A stretch of 64,000 bases of DNA. Origin: Brachionus plicatilis. Lineage: Eukaryota > Rotifera > Eurotatoria > Ploima > Brachionidae. Position numbers and translations under genes: made by a program. This document shows, piece after piece, positions 1-12,900 of the stretch (its first letter is position 1; each line of letters opens with the position of its first letter). The stretch is taken from assembly GCA_010279815.1 (NCBI GenBank), contig QEOQ01000626.1:938671-1002670 (forward strand). Direction: 5' to 3'. The notes beneath the pieces are model-generated. The model searched no databases. It saw nothing but the letters and a program-made list of their open reading frames with translations, and was not told where the DNA came from.

Positions 1-495
1 CGATTTTTGAATAATTTAAAGAAATTCACAGAAATTTTCTATTCATTAAATGTGTGTCAATTTCTTTTCCATTTAAATTTAAACTATAATTATTTAACGT
101 AATTATCCAAATTTAGTGACATGTCATTAAAAAATGTGCACTGATTTTAAAAAGAGCAATGTTCAATTTTTACGACATGTCTTAAAAAAGGAATGAGTAA
201 AATTTTGTCAAAAATACATCCGGTTTCATTGACATTCGGATTTAAAGCATAACTAAATTTTCATTTTTAATTGAATTTTATAAAAATTGAAACTTTTTTT
301 AATAGTCTTTAAATTTATTCACATTTAATTACATGTCATTAATAATGAATTTTTATTTTTTTTAAAAACAATGCTCAATGATGAATAGCATGTAAGTAAA
401 ATAGAGTACTCTATTTTAAAGAAATGTTAATAAATTAAGATTATTACGTTAATTAAAAAAAGACAGTGTTATATTTGGTATAAAATGTTACTTAC
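1..495 (-). other. intron sequence of the left-hand MAM gene, running off the window
   Basis: A consensus donor (GTAAGT read on the minus strand) directly follows the exon ending at 496, so the AT-rich sequence down to position 1 is read as intron. I see no MAM-like exon in it on either strand. It contains dispersed ACATGTC words (around 118, 174 and 331) of unknown meaning. If the donor were ignored, the reading frame would stop at 469 after a short non-homologous tail. Confidence 0.6.
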
Positions 496-3400
496 TACAT
501 CACCTCGGTAAGATTTTCCAACAATTCCTTCAAAAATGATTTTAAAATTATCTGAATAATCGGTTGGAACTCTTGCTATGAACCAAGTATCTCCTTGATC
601 TCGATTAATTGACCAAAGCAAATTTTTCGGCTTATTAGTTTGATTCGTTTGAATTTCAGAATAAACATTTAATGTTGCTACATCTTTTCCATAAGCATGG
701 TACCAAAAGTAAAGGCATTTTCCATCATCAAAACTTTGAGTTGGTGAAACAAGTCTTGCTTTTTGATTGTATGATTGAGGAGCTGAAGTTTCAATAAACA
801 TGTAATAGCCGAATCCAGTGCCGGTTGAGACATCCACGGATGGTCCAGTTTGGTCCGATAGTGTTGAGCCTTTATTTCGTGCCCAGTTAAAATCTGCTTT
901 TGGATCAGCCTGGTATCCGCAAATATGGTCTTCTTCAAAATCACAAGTAACTGAGGCAAAATCTGCATCCTCACAGCTTCCAAAATTAAAACCAAAATCG
1001 TCTAAATATTTTTTTAAGTAAAAAATTGTTTTTATTAATTTCATTTAATAATTACCCAAGGCTATATCTCCACTTGATAATGAATTGGCATATCCTTCTA
1101 TTATAAAATTAGAAGCAGACTGAATTCCTCCTTCGTATTGAACATGAGCAAGATTCCAATGTTTTCCGTGACTATTTTTCATTGTCCAAATAGCAGGAGA
1201 CTGCGAAAAACTGCCATTGTTGTTTTTCGTTCGCAAATAAACAGACAATACACCGACACCACTTCCGTACATATAATACCTTAGATATTAGACAAAATTG
1301 ATAATTAAAATTTTTTCATAAATTTGTGCCTTTTTACCAGAATTGTAAGCATTGTTTTAAATTTCCATCAATAGTTGGACTGACTAACTTTGATCGGTCT
1401 GTGGTTCCTGAGTCCCATCCCCAGCCCCAGTAATCGTAATAATCCTCATCAGACTCAAAAAAGATATAATAGGAATCATTTTTTCCAAAAGTACTTAAAT
1501 TAATAAAATTTATTATTTTTTTAATTCGCTCTAAATAATTATTAATACTGATCGACTTTTGGACCTCCATATGTCTTTCCAGTTTTTCTGAACCATTTGG
1601 TAGTGGAGTCCGCAGTATGGGTCCAGCCGCATAAATCAGTCTCAAAATTACAAACAAATCCATCTAAATTGATAAAATGCATTATTTAAATATCAAATTA
1701 TAAATATTTTTTCATACTATAAATTTGAGGTGTTGTTGTGGGAGTTGATGTTGAGTGAGTTGGAAGAGAAAAATCAGGCTGTTGAACACAAGAAGCGTCA
1801 TATTTTAAGAATGATAAATCATCAAGACTTAGAATTGATTAAATTTTTATTGCGTTGATAGAAAATTAAAAATATATTTACGCAATGTCTCCATTAATAG
1901 AGCTTCCCGAAGTTCCAACACCTATGGTTCCCTCAATTATAATTTTGTAATCATGACCAATATTGTTCAGTGGTAAAATTCCTTGTTTCCAGTCTTTTTT
2001 ATCCAAACTTTGCTGTCCAGACAATTCCCATGATAAAATTTTACTAGTAAAATTTGCATCGGTGAAATAAATTCTCAAATATCCGATTGAGTTTCCATAA
2101 GCATGGTACCAAAATGAAAAACATATAGATTGGTCATTAAATGTTTCACTAATGAGCAAAGCTTTATCATCTAGAAAAAAAGAATAAAAAATTTTCTAGT
2201 TAGAATTTAGATCGTTTTACTTTTAACTTGAGGAGAAGATGCTTCTAAGTAAATAAAAGTTCCATTTGAATTATTCAAAGTGCTAAAAAAATAATTAGAA
2301 AAATATTTAATTTTCTTTTCTCAAAACACTTACTGATCTATATCAGGACCAGTGCTAACAGAAGGTGTAGCACCTTGATTTAAAAGCCAGTCGAAATCAT
2401 CGTCTTTTGAATTAGACCAACTACAAAATTCAGTAAATTCAAAATCACAGTCTAAGAAAATAAATTAAAAATTAAATTAATTTCTATTAATAGAAAATTA
2501 CCACCGGGATGTTTGCGGCATGATCCTCTTCGAATTGAAATATCATCTATTGCCAAATTGGCAGCTCCAATTCCAACTCGTGTTATAGATTCAAAAGTAA
2601 TGCTGTAACCATTTTGATCTTCAGGTACTTCCAATTCAAAATTTACCCAATTGTTCGATTGAGAAGCTTTTTAATTTTTTATTTAATTTTCTTAATATTC
2701 AAAAGTAGAAAAGTATAATTATTACGTGATGGAGCGAGAAGCAAAGTTTCGGAGCTCGAAACATTTGATTTTGAATAAACTTTTAAATTAGGTGTTACAC
2801 CTCCATTTCTTTAAAAAAAATAAAATAAATATTTAATTTAATAAAATCAAAAATGAGTAAATAAAAAAAAATTTATATTCAAAAAAAAACTTACGAAAAC
2901 ATGTAAAAGTTCAAACATCGTCCGTAAGTTTGCGGATTAAACATCATAGTGGTAAACCTTGATATTTGATTAGAGACATAAGTGAGACCCTTTAAATTAT
3001 TAAATAATTAAAATTAATTAAATTTAAATGATGAATCTACGTTTGATTTGAAAAAGTATCCGTCTTGAGTTTGTAGAGTATTGTCAACAGACGGTAGATT
3101 GCCAAATACCACAGAACTAGGCTTCGATCTTTGCCATTTATTTCCACTAGTTCCCGTGACTGTATATCCACATTCGTCGGTTTCAAAATCACAGTAATGG
3201 GTAACTGAATTTCCGAATTCAGATATTGGCGGACACTTTTTATTGGGAAAAAATTCAATTTCATCAATAGCAACATCACCACTATAAGCTAGAATAAAAA
3301 AAATAATGCTTGATTTTAATTTTTTTTTTTGCTTACATTTCCCGGCTACAGCTTCGAATACAATTCTGTATTCAGGATAATTTTTATCAAGGACATTCAG

Positions 3401-5916
3401 ATGCGCACGTAGCCATACGTCGCCATGTTGAGAAGTTCTTTGCCAAATTGGTTTAGTTGTTAGTCCAACGGGGGTCAGCAATTTTACATTCAATTCTCCT
3501 ATCTGTCAAAAATTTATTTTATAAACTTTGTTATTAATTAAAAATAAAATCATTACTGTTTGACCATATAGATGATAATAAAATGTCAAACAATCTAAAA
3601 TTTTTAAAAGAAAATTCAAAAAAAAAATTTATTCGTTTTTAAATATTTACGAGTATTTTGCACTAGAGTTGAATTTATAGGCTGAGAAATAATTCTTGCA
3701 GAATCTTTTTCGTTAACACCACTTGTCTCTAAATAAATATAGTAACCATTTTTGGAAACATCTGAACTCGGACCGGTATCAATAGAGCTTGTAGAACCTT
3801 TGAACAAAGTCCATTTTAATTTAGCACTTGAATCATCAGTCCAGCCACATTTGTTATTATTATCGAATGAACAAGTGATATCATATGATGGCAAAGGTCT
3901 GGTAGTTGTTGGTGCAAAAGTGGTTGTCGCAATAGATAATTCATTTATAACTTCAGAAGGTTGTAAAGTACAGTTTGTGTTAGCTAATGAAATATCATCT
4001 ATAGCAATATGACCCTGGCTATTTTTTCCCACAGTTCCGATAATATAAACTCTTGTTAGGTAAAAAAATTAATTTTTTAAATATTCAGAATAATTCCTGA
4101 TCATTACTTATAAGTCATGTTTTTAGAACCAAAGCCAGCTGTTCCATAGAGCCATTGGTCTCCCTTATCTTTACTTAACTTCCATATAGTCTCTCTATCA
4201 TTGTTATCATAGATGATATCAACTTGAATTGAACCAACTGAGTTACCATTTATTGAATACCAAAAGCTTATGCATCTGTTATCGACTGGCTCAAAAATTA
4301 GACTTGACAAAATAGCCTATTTTTTCAAATATAAGAGTGAATTATTTAAATTTTTTAAAAAATACTCTATCATTTTCTTTCCTTGGCGAAGATAGTTCAA
4401 TAAAAGCATAGTAGCCTTTAGGGGTTCCCAAAGAATGATCGACTGAAGGCCCAACAGAGCTAGTTGTTTCACCTGTTCCTTCTTCCCAATCAAAATCGTC
4501 ATTACTGCCCTCCAAATTTGACCAAGTGCAAAATCTTGGACTTGATTCAAACGAACAAAAGCCTATGGAGCCACATTCTCTATTCTCAACTTTGACATCA
4601 TCGATAGCTATGTCGCCATACCATGAAGTGCCCACTAGACCTTCAAAAACAATTTGAAATTTTTCACTAGTTTTAACATTTGTCTGGGCCAAATTCCACT
4701 CATTTCCGTAATTTTTATTCCTGGTCCAAATAGGTACACTAAAAATTCCGCTCTCAGATTTGGTCAAAATATTTAAGGCGCCAATGGTAGAACCCCACAT
4801 GTGGTAATAAAAATCTAAGCAGTAAACACCTTTGTCAAAACTTTCGGTCAATAGACGAGCTGAATTGTTTTGATTTTGTGGATAAGAGGACTCAATGAAC
4901 ATGTAATGACCGAGTGAAGAACCCGTCGAGTGGTCAACAGAAGGTCTTTGAAATTTAGAATTAAATTAATTAAATTTTTTTAATTAACAGCTTACCCTGT
5001 TTGAAAAGAAGACGTGGGGCCTGAATTTCTGGTCCAATTAAAGTTGCCAGAATTGTCATTTGTGTATCCACAAATCGATGGGTCTTCAAAATCGCATTCT
5101 TTTTTTTGACAAGCTCCATCTGATATAAAAATATCATCAACAGCAATTACACCTTTGGCTCCATTTCCAATAACCCCTTCTAGAACAATCTTAAATAATG
5201 AAAATTTCTAAGTAATTTTAAGACAATAAAAATAAAATTTTACATCAAAATTGAAATTTATTCCGAAATTAAGACTAAATTTTTCAATGAGCCAGTTTGT
5301 TCCTTTGGAGCCTTCAGCACTAAAAGATGGATTTATCAGAGCTCCTGATCCAGGCGTGATGTACATGTTTAACTTTCCTACATTATCTCCGTGAAGATAA
5401 TACGCAAATTGCAGGCAGCTTGCAGAATTAGCAATTTTGTTTACAATAACAGATCGGACCCGAGCCTTTTGGTTGGGTTGACTTGGAGCCGAACTATCAA
5501 TATACAGATACCAACCTGCTAAAATTTTTGGTAACTAATTTATGTAATTAGTTTTTATAGCATGAAAGTACCAGAAGTTCCAGTTGTAAAGTCAATATTA
5601 GGTTGCCAAGCATTTGCAGAAGATGAAGCTTGTTTTCGTTGCCAATTGAAATTTCCACTCAGATCATTAGTCCATCCACAAATATCTCTTTCAAAATCAC
5701 AATCGAAACTTGTCGAATCTTTAAAAAGTTTATTTTAACTTTTATTAATGTAATAAAATAAATATTTAATATACTTGATATTATTTGACCATTAGCGTTT
5801 AAAAATAAAGCTTTGTTTTTAAAACATCAGTAAATAAAGTTTATAAAATTTTCGTTAATTTATAAATTACCTAATAAAATTGAGTAAACAAAATTCGAAC
5901 GAAATTTTTCGTTCAT
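496..5916 (-). CDS. multi-MAM domain protein, 5' part (spliced, incomplete at left edge)
   Basis: The start at 5916 opens a signal-peptide exon ([15 protein letters not shown]). It is split by a ~60-nt intron from a second small exon near 5784-5818 that ends the hydrophobic stretch (ALFLNANG) and gives a likely cleavage site. About a dozen small exons then encode eight MAM domains, starting near 5700, 5100, 4555, 3880, 3210, 2450, 1655 and 950. Each has the family pattern C-x-FE, an aromatic after the second Cys, a GP-x-x-DHT-like turn, FWYH/FYYH and GDIAIDD. They are ordered A-B-C, A-B-C, A-B, with Pro/Thr linkers near 3880-3960 and 1730-1790. Each domain aligns one-to-one with the plus-strand gene at 11500-17520. 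The last exon stops at a GTAAGT donor inside GDV-AIDD, so the 3' part lies outside the window. The likely role is extracellular adhesion or ligand binding; no catalytic domain is seen. Intron edges were read by eye. Confidence 0.85.
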
Positions 5917-6941
5917 TTTAGAATATTTTTTTTTCGTAATTAATTCCTTAAAATCAGAAATTTTGAATTTAATAGTCTAAAGATATTTTAAAAAAATTTT
6001 ATTGTTCAGACTGTAACTATAGGAAAAATTAATTTAAAAAAAAATTTAAAGATTTGACCATGAATAACAGAGGTTTGATATATTTAAAAACTTTCAATCA
6101 AAAAAAAATTATGGTCTTTATTATTAAGCCTATATTTTAGTCATGATTAAGTAATTTCTTTAAAGATTCTAGAAAATAACTACAAGATAAAAAAGCCATC
6201 AAAAATATTGCTTTTAATCAGTAATGGATCAATTGGTTAAAATTTGGAGGATTTTTTTAAAAATTTTATTTAGATTTTGAAGGCTAGTATTTATAGCAAA
6301 TGTAGAGTCAGTAGATTTTTTAGCAAATATCTTTAATTTTATTGCAATAAAAAAATTTTAATTAGCAAGATAATTTTTTATTATTTTGTTTACATTTTTA
6401 ATGCATAATAATTTTAAAAAATAGCCAGTCTAAGTGCATAGATACTGCGCTTAACTTTGAAAGTACAGCAAAAAAATTTTATTTTTTAATTTTTTTTATC
6501 GTTTTAATTATTTGATAATTCTAAAAATCGTCAAAGAAAATCAAAAGATAATTTTTTGTTATTAATTAATTTAAGATAATTATAAAACTTTGAAATAGAT
6601 AAACGAATCGCGAGGACAACTATTGATAATGATAAAGCTTTATTATTTAATAAGCCATTTTTTCAGCGATTAGACAATTTTAACCTATCAATGTTTAAAA
6701 ATGGAAATTCAAATATAATTTATTTAATTATCTCTATAAATATTAAATAATGATAAAATGGTCTCAAGATTAAATTGGTTAAATAACTATTTCAAAATGA
6801 TTTAAGATCTTTTCAAATATTATATAAGTTCAGTAATTCATAAATTTAAAAAAATACTTTAAAAAACATTTAATAAATTTTAATTTTTAGAATTTTGATA
6901 AAAATATTCAGTTTATCAAAAAAAAAACTTAAGCTCAAAGA
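5917..6941. promoter_or_regulatory. shared upstream region between two divergent MAM genes
   Basis: These 1025 bp separate the start codons of two head-to-head genes, so both 5'UTRs and promoters should lie here. The sequence is very AT-rich and contains no convincing ORF. I cannot point to a definite TATA box or initiator because TATA-like words are abundant by chance. Promoter function is inferred from position alone. Confidence 0.45.
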
Positions 6942-9900
6942 ATGAACGATATTCGTTCGAATCTCAAAACTCTGTTAATTGGTAAGAATAAATTTATGGC
7001 TGAAAATAGAAATATTAACTTGGAAATTTTCAAGGAGTTTTGTTTTTATATTATCAATCTAAAGCTTTAGGTCAAACCTCAGAATTGGATTGTGATTTTG
7101 ATACTGATTTGTGTCAATGGAAAGATTATTCGTCAAGCGGAATAAGTTGGAAGAGAACAAAAACCTCAAATTACAATAGACCAGGCAATTTTCCAGTTGG
7201 TGATCATACACAAGGTCAGAATGGATATTATGTATATGTAGGAAACTCTTCGAGTGTGAATTTTTTTTCAAAAGTATTCAAAAAAAATTTTTAAAAATAA
7301 AAATTATCAATTTTTTTCAAGTCTCAACTAAGATCGGGAGATTTTAGAAGGAAAAATTTTGCCCAAGCGTGTTTTTCTGTTTGGTATTTCATTCAAGGCT
7401 CATCAATTCCAAGTTTCAGCATATATTTGATGAAAGATTTCATCAAAGAACCAAATCCTCGTTTTTTTAAACAGGGATATCAAGGAAGAGGGTATTTTGC
7501 CTGTTTTTGTAAATATTTTAGCTACTATTTTTTTGTTACTAAGATGGAATTTAGCAAAAGTTGGCTTAGATTTAGAATATCAAACTGATTATTCGATAAT
7601 AATCGAAGGAACTCGGACTAGTTCCTCAGGGGTGAATTTTGGAAAAATATTTAATTACAAAAATAAAAACTAAAAAAAAAATTTCAGGTGGTTGCAATTG
7701 ATGATGCATTATATAAAGAAGAACCTTGTGAATTAGGTAAAATAAAAATAAATTTTTATTTGTTTCTAATTATTTTGGATTTATTTTTTCTAAAGACGAA
7801 ACAACAATAAACTGTGATTTTGAAACTGATTTTATTTGCGGCTATAGGACTGATTCAAAACAAAGAATAAGCTGGAATCGGTTCACTGGTCAAACGATTA
7901 CCATCGAAACTGGACCACCGAATGGTAAAATAGAGCTAAAATTGAAATTATTTTAAAAATTAAAAATTTTCCAAGATGTCACAACTGGAACAATTTTTGG
8001 TCATTTTATGCTTTTTGAGCCAACTTCACCTAGTAGTGTTAGTGGTAGCAAAGCAATTCTAATCTCTCCATTTGGCAATGACCCATCGGGAACAGGCTGT
8101 CTAGAATTCTACTACAATGCAAATGGTAAATTGAAAAAATTTAAATGAAACATTAAAATAATTAAATCTAAGGTCGGCATGTAAATATTTTAAATGTTTA
8201 TTTAAATCAAACTTCTGGAAAGACAAAAATATTTACCACATCGGGTGACCAAGGCAGACCGTGGCGAATTGTCAGACGTGACATACAATCAAGAGGAGAT
8301 TTTCAGATACTATTTGAAGCAATTAAGAGCAATGCTGGTCCAAGAGGAGACATTGGTTTAGATGAGATAAAATACACAGAAAATAAAAAATGTCCCAATA
8401 TATATGAATGTAATTTTGAACAAGACTGCACCTGGCAAGAAGTCACTGATTCAAATGTTGTACAAGCTGAATGGGAAATTAATGTAGCTGGCACTAGTAC
8501 AACTGGACTTGGGCCTCAAAGAGACTCACAAGGAAGCACTCAGGGATATTATGCCTTTTTGGAACCATCTGCTCCCGCTAGAACTGGAGACAAAGCACAA
8601 ATAGTCAGTCCTGTAATTGATGATGATTACTGCTTAAAATTTGCCTACTACATGAATGGAATTGATGCGGGAACAATTAATGTTTATACTAGATTAATTA
8701 ATATAAGTTCAACGAGGCCTTTGCAGTTAAAATGGACTTTGACTGGATCGAAAGGAAGCAATTGGTTATATGCTCAAGTACCGTTGCCATATCAGGGACC
8801 ATATTTCACTTTTATAGAGGGAATTGTTGGAAAAGGCTACCAAAGTTACATAGCCATTGATCAAATAACTATTACTAAAGAAACCAGCTGTAAATTGTCT
8901 CCAGTAGCTGCACAACCAAGTAACGAATCAACAATTCAGTGCAGCTTCGAAAAGGACACTTGTGGATGGTATCCTGACACTGGAATTGAAGGCTTTCAGT
9001 TTATCAGAAAACAAGGCTGGTTTAAATTAAATGGAACAGGTCCTTTTGTTGATCATACTTTAGAAAATGGACAAGGCTGGTTCATGGCTGCCGAAACTGA
9101 GAATAGAAAAGACTCCGAAAGAGCAAGGCTCATAAGTGCATCACCTGTTAGAAAAAGAACAGTTAAATGTTTTTCATTTTGGTATCATATGTAAATAGTT
9201 TTATTTATTTTATTCTTAAATAATAGACTAAAATTATTTTTAAAGGTATGGTTTAAGTATAACAAAATTAAAAGTTTACATTAGAAAATCTGGAGGTGAT
9301 TTTATTCAAGATTTATGGGTTAAAACTGGAAATCAAGGAAACAGGTATAATTTTAAAATATTCAGAACAGATTGAATTTAATTATTATTGGATTATTAAT
9401 TAAAAAAGATTTAAATATCATAGCATAAAAAAAGGATTACAAAAAATTCAGTTCAAAAATGAAGAAAAAATTGTTAGCATTTTCTCTATGTGTGAAACAA
9501 GTGAACAAAAATACTTGCATCAGTAAGCAATTTCGGCAAAATGTAGAAAATTTTACATTTTTACATTTTTACATTTTCATTTTTTTAGATTTTTTGTGCA
9601 ATATAAATAAAATAAAATTTTTATTTTTAATTTTGGTAACATAATAATTTGGAAGAGTTTTTTTTATTTTCTGAATTATTGCACAAAAAATCTAAAAATA
9701 TGAAAATGAAAAAATGTAAAATTATTTTAATTTTGTCGCAATTTCTGCAAATAACCAAGAGCTTATTTTTCAATTATCTATTTTTTCAAAATTTTGGTAA
9801 AGTCCTGTCTACTATGTATTATTAATCTAATAATATTGAATAGATCGGTTAAAAAATATTGAAAAAAAAAATTTGTAAAAGAATTATAAAAGAATAAAAA

Positions 9901-12900
9901 AAAACCTTGTTAACCTAATCTAGTCTTTTCATATCTTAATACGTACTCCATAAGAAACAGTGAACCATGTCTAAAAAAAAACTATATTTATTGATACATT
10001 TTAAATTTAAATTGAGGAAACAAAAATAGAATCTAATTTTTAAGCATTAATTAGACTTTTTATATAAATTTTTCTATGTCTGTCAGTTATTTTATTTTAG
10101 TTTATTAAATTTTTTTTAAATGTTCAAGATGGAACAAAGCCTCATTTAACACAAGATCGTTGAACTATGACAGCTATTTGGCTTTTGAGGTATCGGTTAC
10201 AAATGGAGAAAAGGGTCATGTGGCAATCGATGATTTGGATTTTTCAAATTCGTATTGTCCTTCTGTGCCAAATTCAGTATCGTGTGATTTTGAAGATTCC
10301 TTATGTGGCTATCGAACAGATGCCAGTCTAGATTACTACTGGGTAGCTCAAAATGGTACAAGCAATTCCATGAACATTTCTGATCACACAATTCAGACAA
10401 TTTACGGCCAATATTTGTACGCCCAAGTAGCTCCATTTACACCTTCACCATCCAGCAAACTAGCAAGACTAACCTCAATAACTGAAAATTCGAGTGGACA
10501 AAAATGTCTGAGCTTTTTCTACAACATGTTCGGTAATGATGCAAATAAACTTGAAGTTTTGCTTAGTTATGCGAGCTCTCCAAATTCACTTTGGTCAAAA
10601 AAGATCGACACCAAGCGCAAATGGGTAAAACAACTGATAGATGTTAACTCGCTGAATAAACACCAAATTTTGTTCGAAGCTACAGCAGAGGGTTCTATTG
10701 CTTTGGACGATATTGACTACAAAGACGGCCCGTGTCCCAGCTACGGAGACTGTAATTTTGAAGATGATGATTTGTGCTTGTGGGAAAGTGATACTACAGT
10801 TGCCAATCTTCAGTGGGTAGTTAACACTGGTGAAACGCCTACATTCGGAACTGGACCGACCATTGACCACACTTTTGGAACAAGCAAAGGAAAGTACATC
10901 TATGTGAAAAGTATCGGAGCCATGAGCCAAGAATTTGCACGAATCAAAAGCTATTCATTCGACCCATTGACTCAACCATTTTGCTTTGAGTTCTGGTATC
11001 ACATGGTTGGCAGAGATATTCTAAGTCTTAACATTTATCAGTATTTTGAAGAAAGTAATCAAGAAAAGCTTATTTGGAAATTAAGTGGTCAGCAATCTAC
11101 ACAATGGTCCAGAGGCCAAATACCTTTGATGTCCAGTGAAAGATTCTCAATAATTGTCGAAGGATATGCCGATCAAGATCCTCAAAGGTAAAAATGTTTT
11201 TAAAAATTTCATTATTTTCTAATTTAAATAAAATAATCAAATAAAAATAGATTAAATAAAATTTAAATAATTTAATTTTTTTTAAGTGACATTGCATTAG
11301 ATGACTTGGCGTTTTTTAATACTCAATGTCAATATTCTCCAATAAATGCCATACCATCGATCATTACAACTAATCCATTGCCAACAACTACACGAACCTT
11401 TAAACCAATTATTTCTAGTATGATATTGTTTATATTTTTTTTTAAATTATTTTAATTTTTTTTTAAATTTATTTTATCAGGTTCAACTAGTTTTGACTGT
11501 GATTTTGAGAGTGGATTCTGTGGCTGGAAAAATGATGACTCGGCACAAATTTTGTGGGAAAATAAAAAAGCTTCAAGCTCAGCTTCACAATGGCAGCCGG
11601 ATACTGATTTTACTACCGCTTCATCTCAAGGATCTTATATCATTGTTGATAGCGGATTGCCAAATCAAAATGGTCAAAAAGCAAGAATTAGCTCTCCAAC
11701 TTTGAGCCAGCCCACTAACTCTGTTTTTTGCATGCATTTTGCTCTTTTTATGTACGGAGATGATGTGGGAACATTTAACACCTTCTTGAACATTACTGAC
11801 GTAGGAATGGCTCTTTACTTTGATAGAATTGGATCTCAAGGAAACAAATGGAAAATGAACGATCTTGAATTGTCTTATAATTTTAACATTGATTTTAATG
11901 TATTTATTTAAACTTTTGGCCTTGAGAATTTTATTTAAAAAAATATTATTTTTTAGATTGTTTTTGAGGCTATTGTGGGCAATGGAGCCAGGGGTTCTTT
12001 TGCTATTGATGATGTCAGAATTGAAGAAGGAGCTTGCAAAAAAAGCATTTGTGACTTTGAAGATGAAAATATTTGCCAATTTGAAAATGATCAAAGTTCA
12101 AGCTTCAAATGGCTAAGAAAATCAGGTTTAGGTGACACATCCGGAATTACACCTAGTTTAGATCATACTTTTGGCACTGCTCTCGGTCATTACATGAGCA
12201 TAGAGTAAATTTTTTAAAATAAAATATAAAAGATTAATTTTTTTGAAAATTTTAATAGTTTTACTACTGGAGTTCTGTCCGGCTCTAAAGCTAAATTGTT
12301 AACTCCATTAATGGAAGGAGCTAAAAAATGCCTTCAATTTTACTATCACATGCGCGGCAATGAGAAGTGTACATTGGACATCATCACTGTAAAAGAATCA
12401 GGATCAGTTAGTCAGCCATTTTGGTCTCGTTTTAAAAATAATGGAAATATATGGAACGTTGCTGAGGTGAGCATCAAGACAACAGAGAGATACAAAATTG
12501 GATTTCAGGGAACTGTTGGTGACAATTGGATTGGCGATATAGCCATTGATGATGTGAAAATTGAGGACAGAGAATGTGCTCCATCTGGTTTTTGTGATTT
12601 TGAATCCGAGGATACTTTGTGCACTTGGTCTAATGTTGAAGGAGAAGATGAATTTGATTGGGAAGAAGGAAATGGAAAGACAAGCTCATTTGGAACTGGA
12701 CCTTCTATAGACCATACTTTTGGAACTACAAAAGGAACATATTTATTTATAGGTAATCTAGAATCAATAGAATTATTTTCAAATTTTAACATCTTCAATT
12801 TTAGAAACATCTTCACCGAGAGTTGAAAACGATAGAGTAATAAAAATAAAATAATCTAGTTAAATAAACGTTTTATTTAATTATTAAATTTAAGGCTATT

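Noticed and set aside
459..489. Stop codon at 469 as the natural end of the minus-strand gene
   Set aside because: The frame leaves the MAM consensus exactly at a GTAAGT donor, and the same intron position occurs in other MAMs, so splicing onward is more likely.
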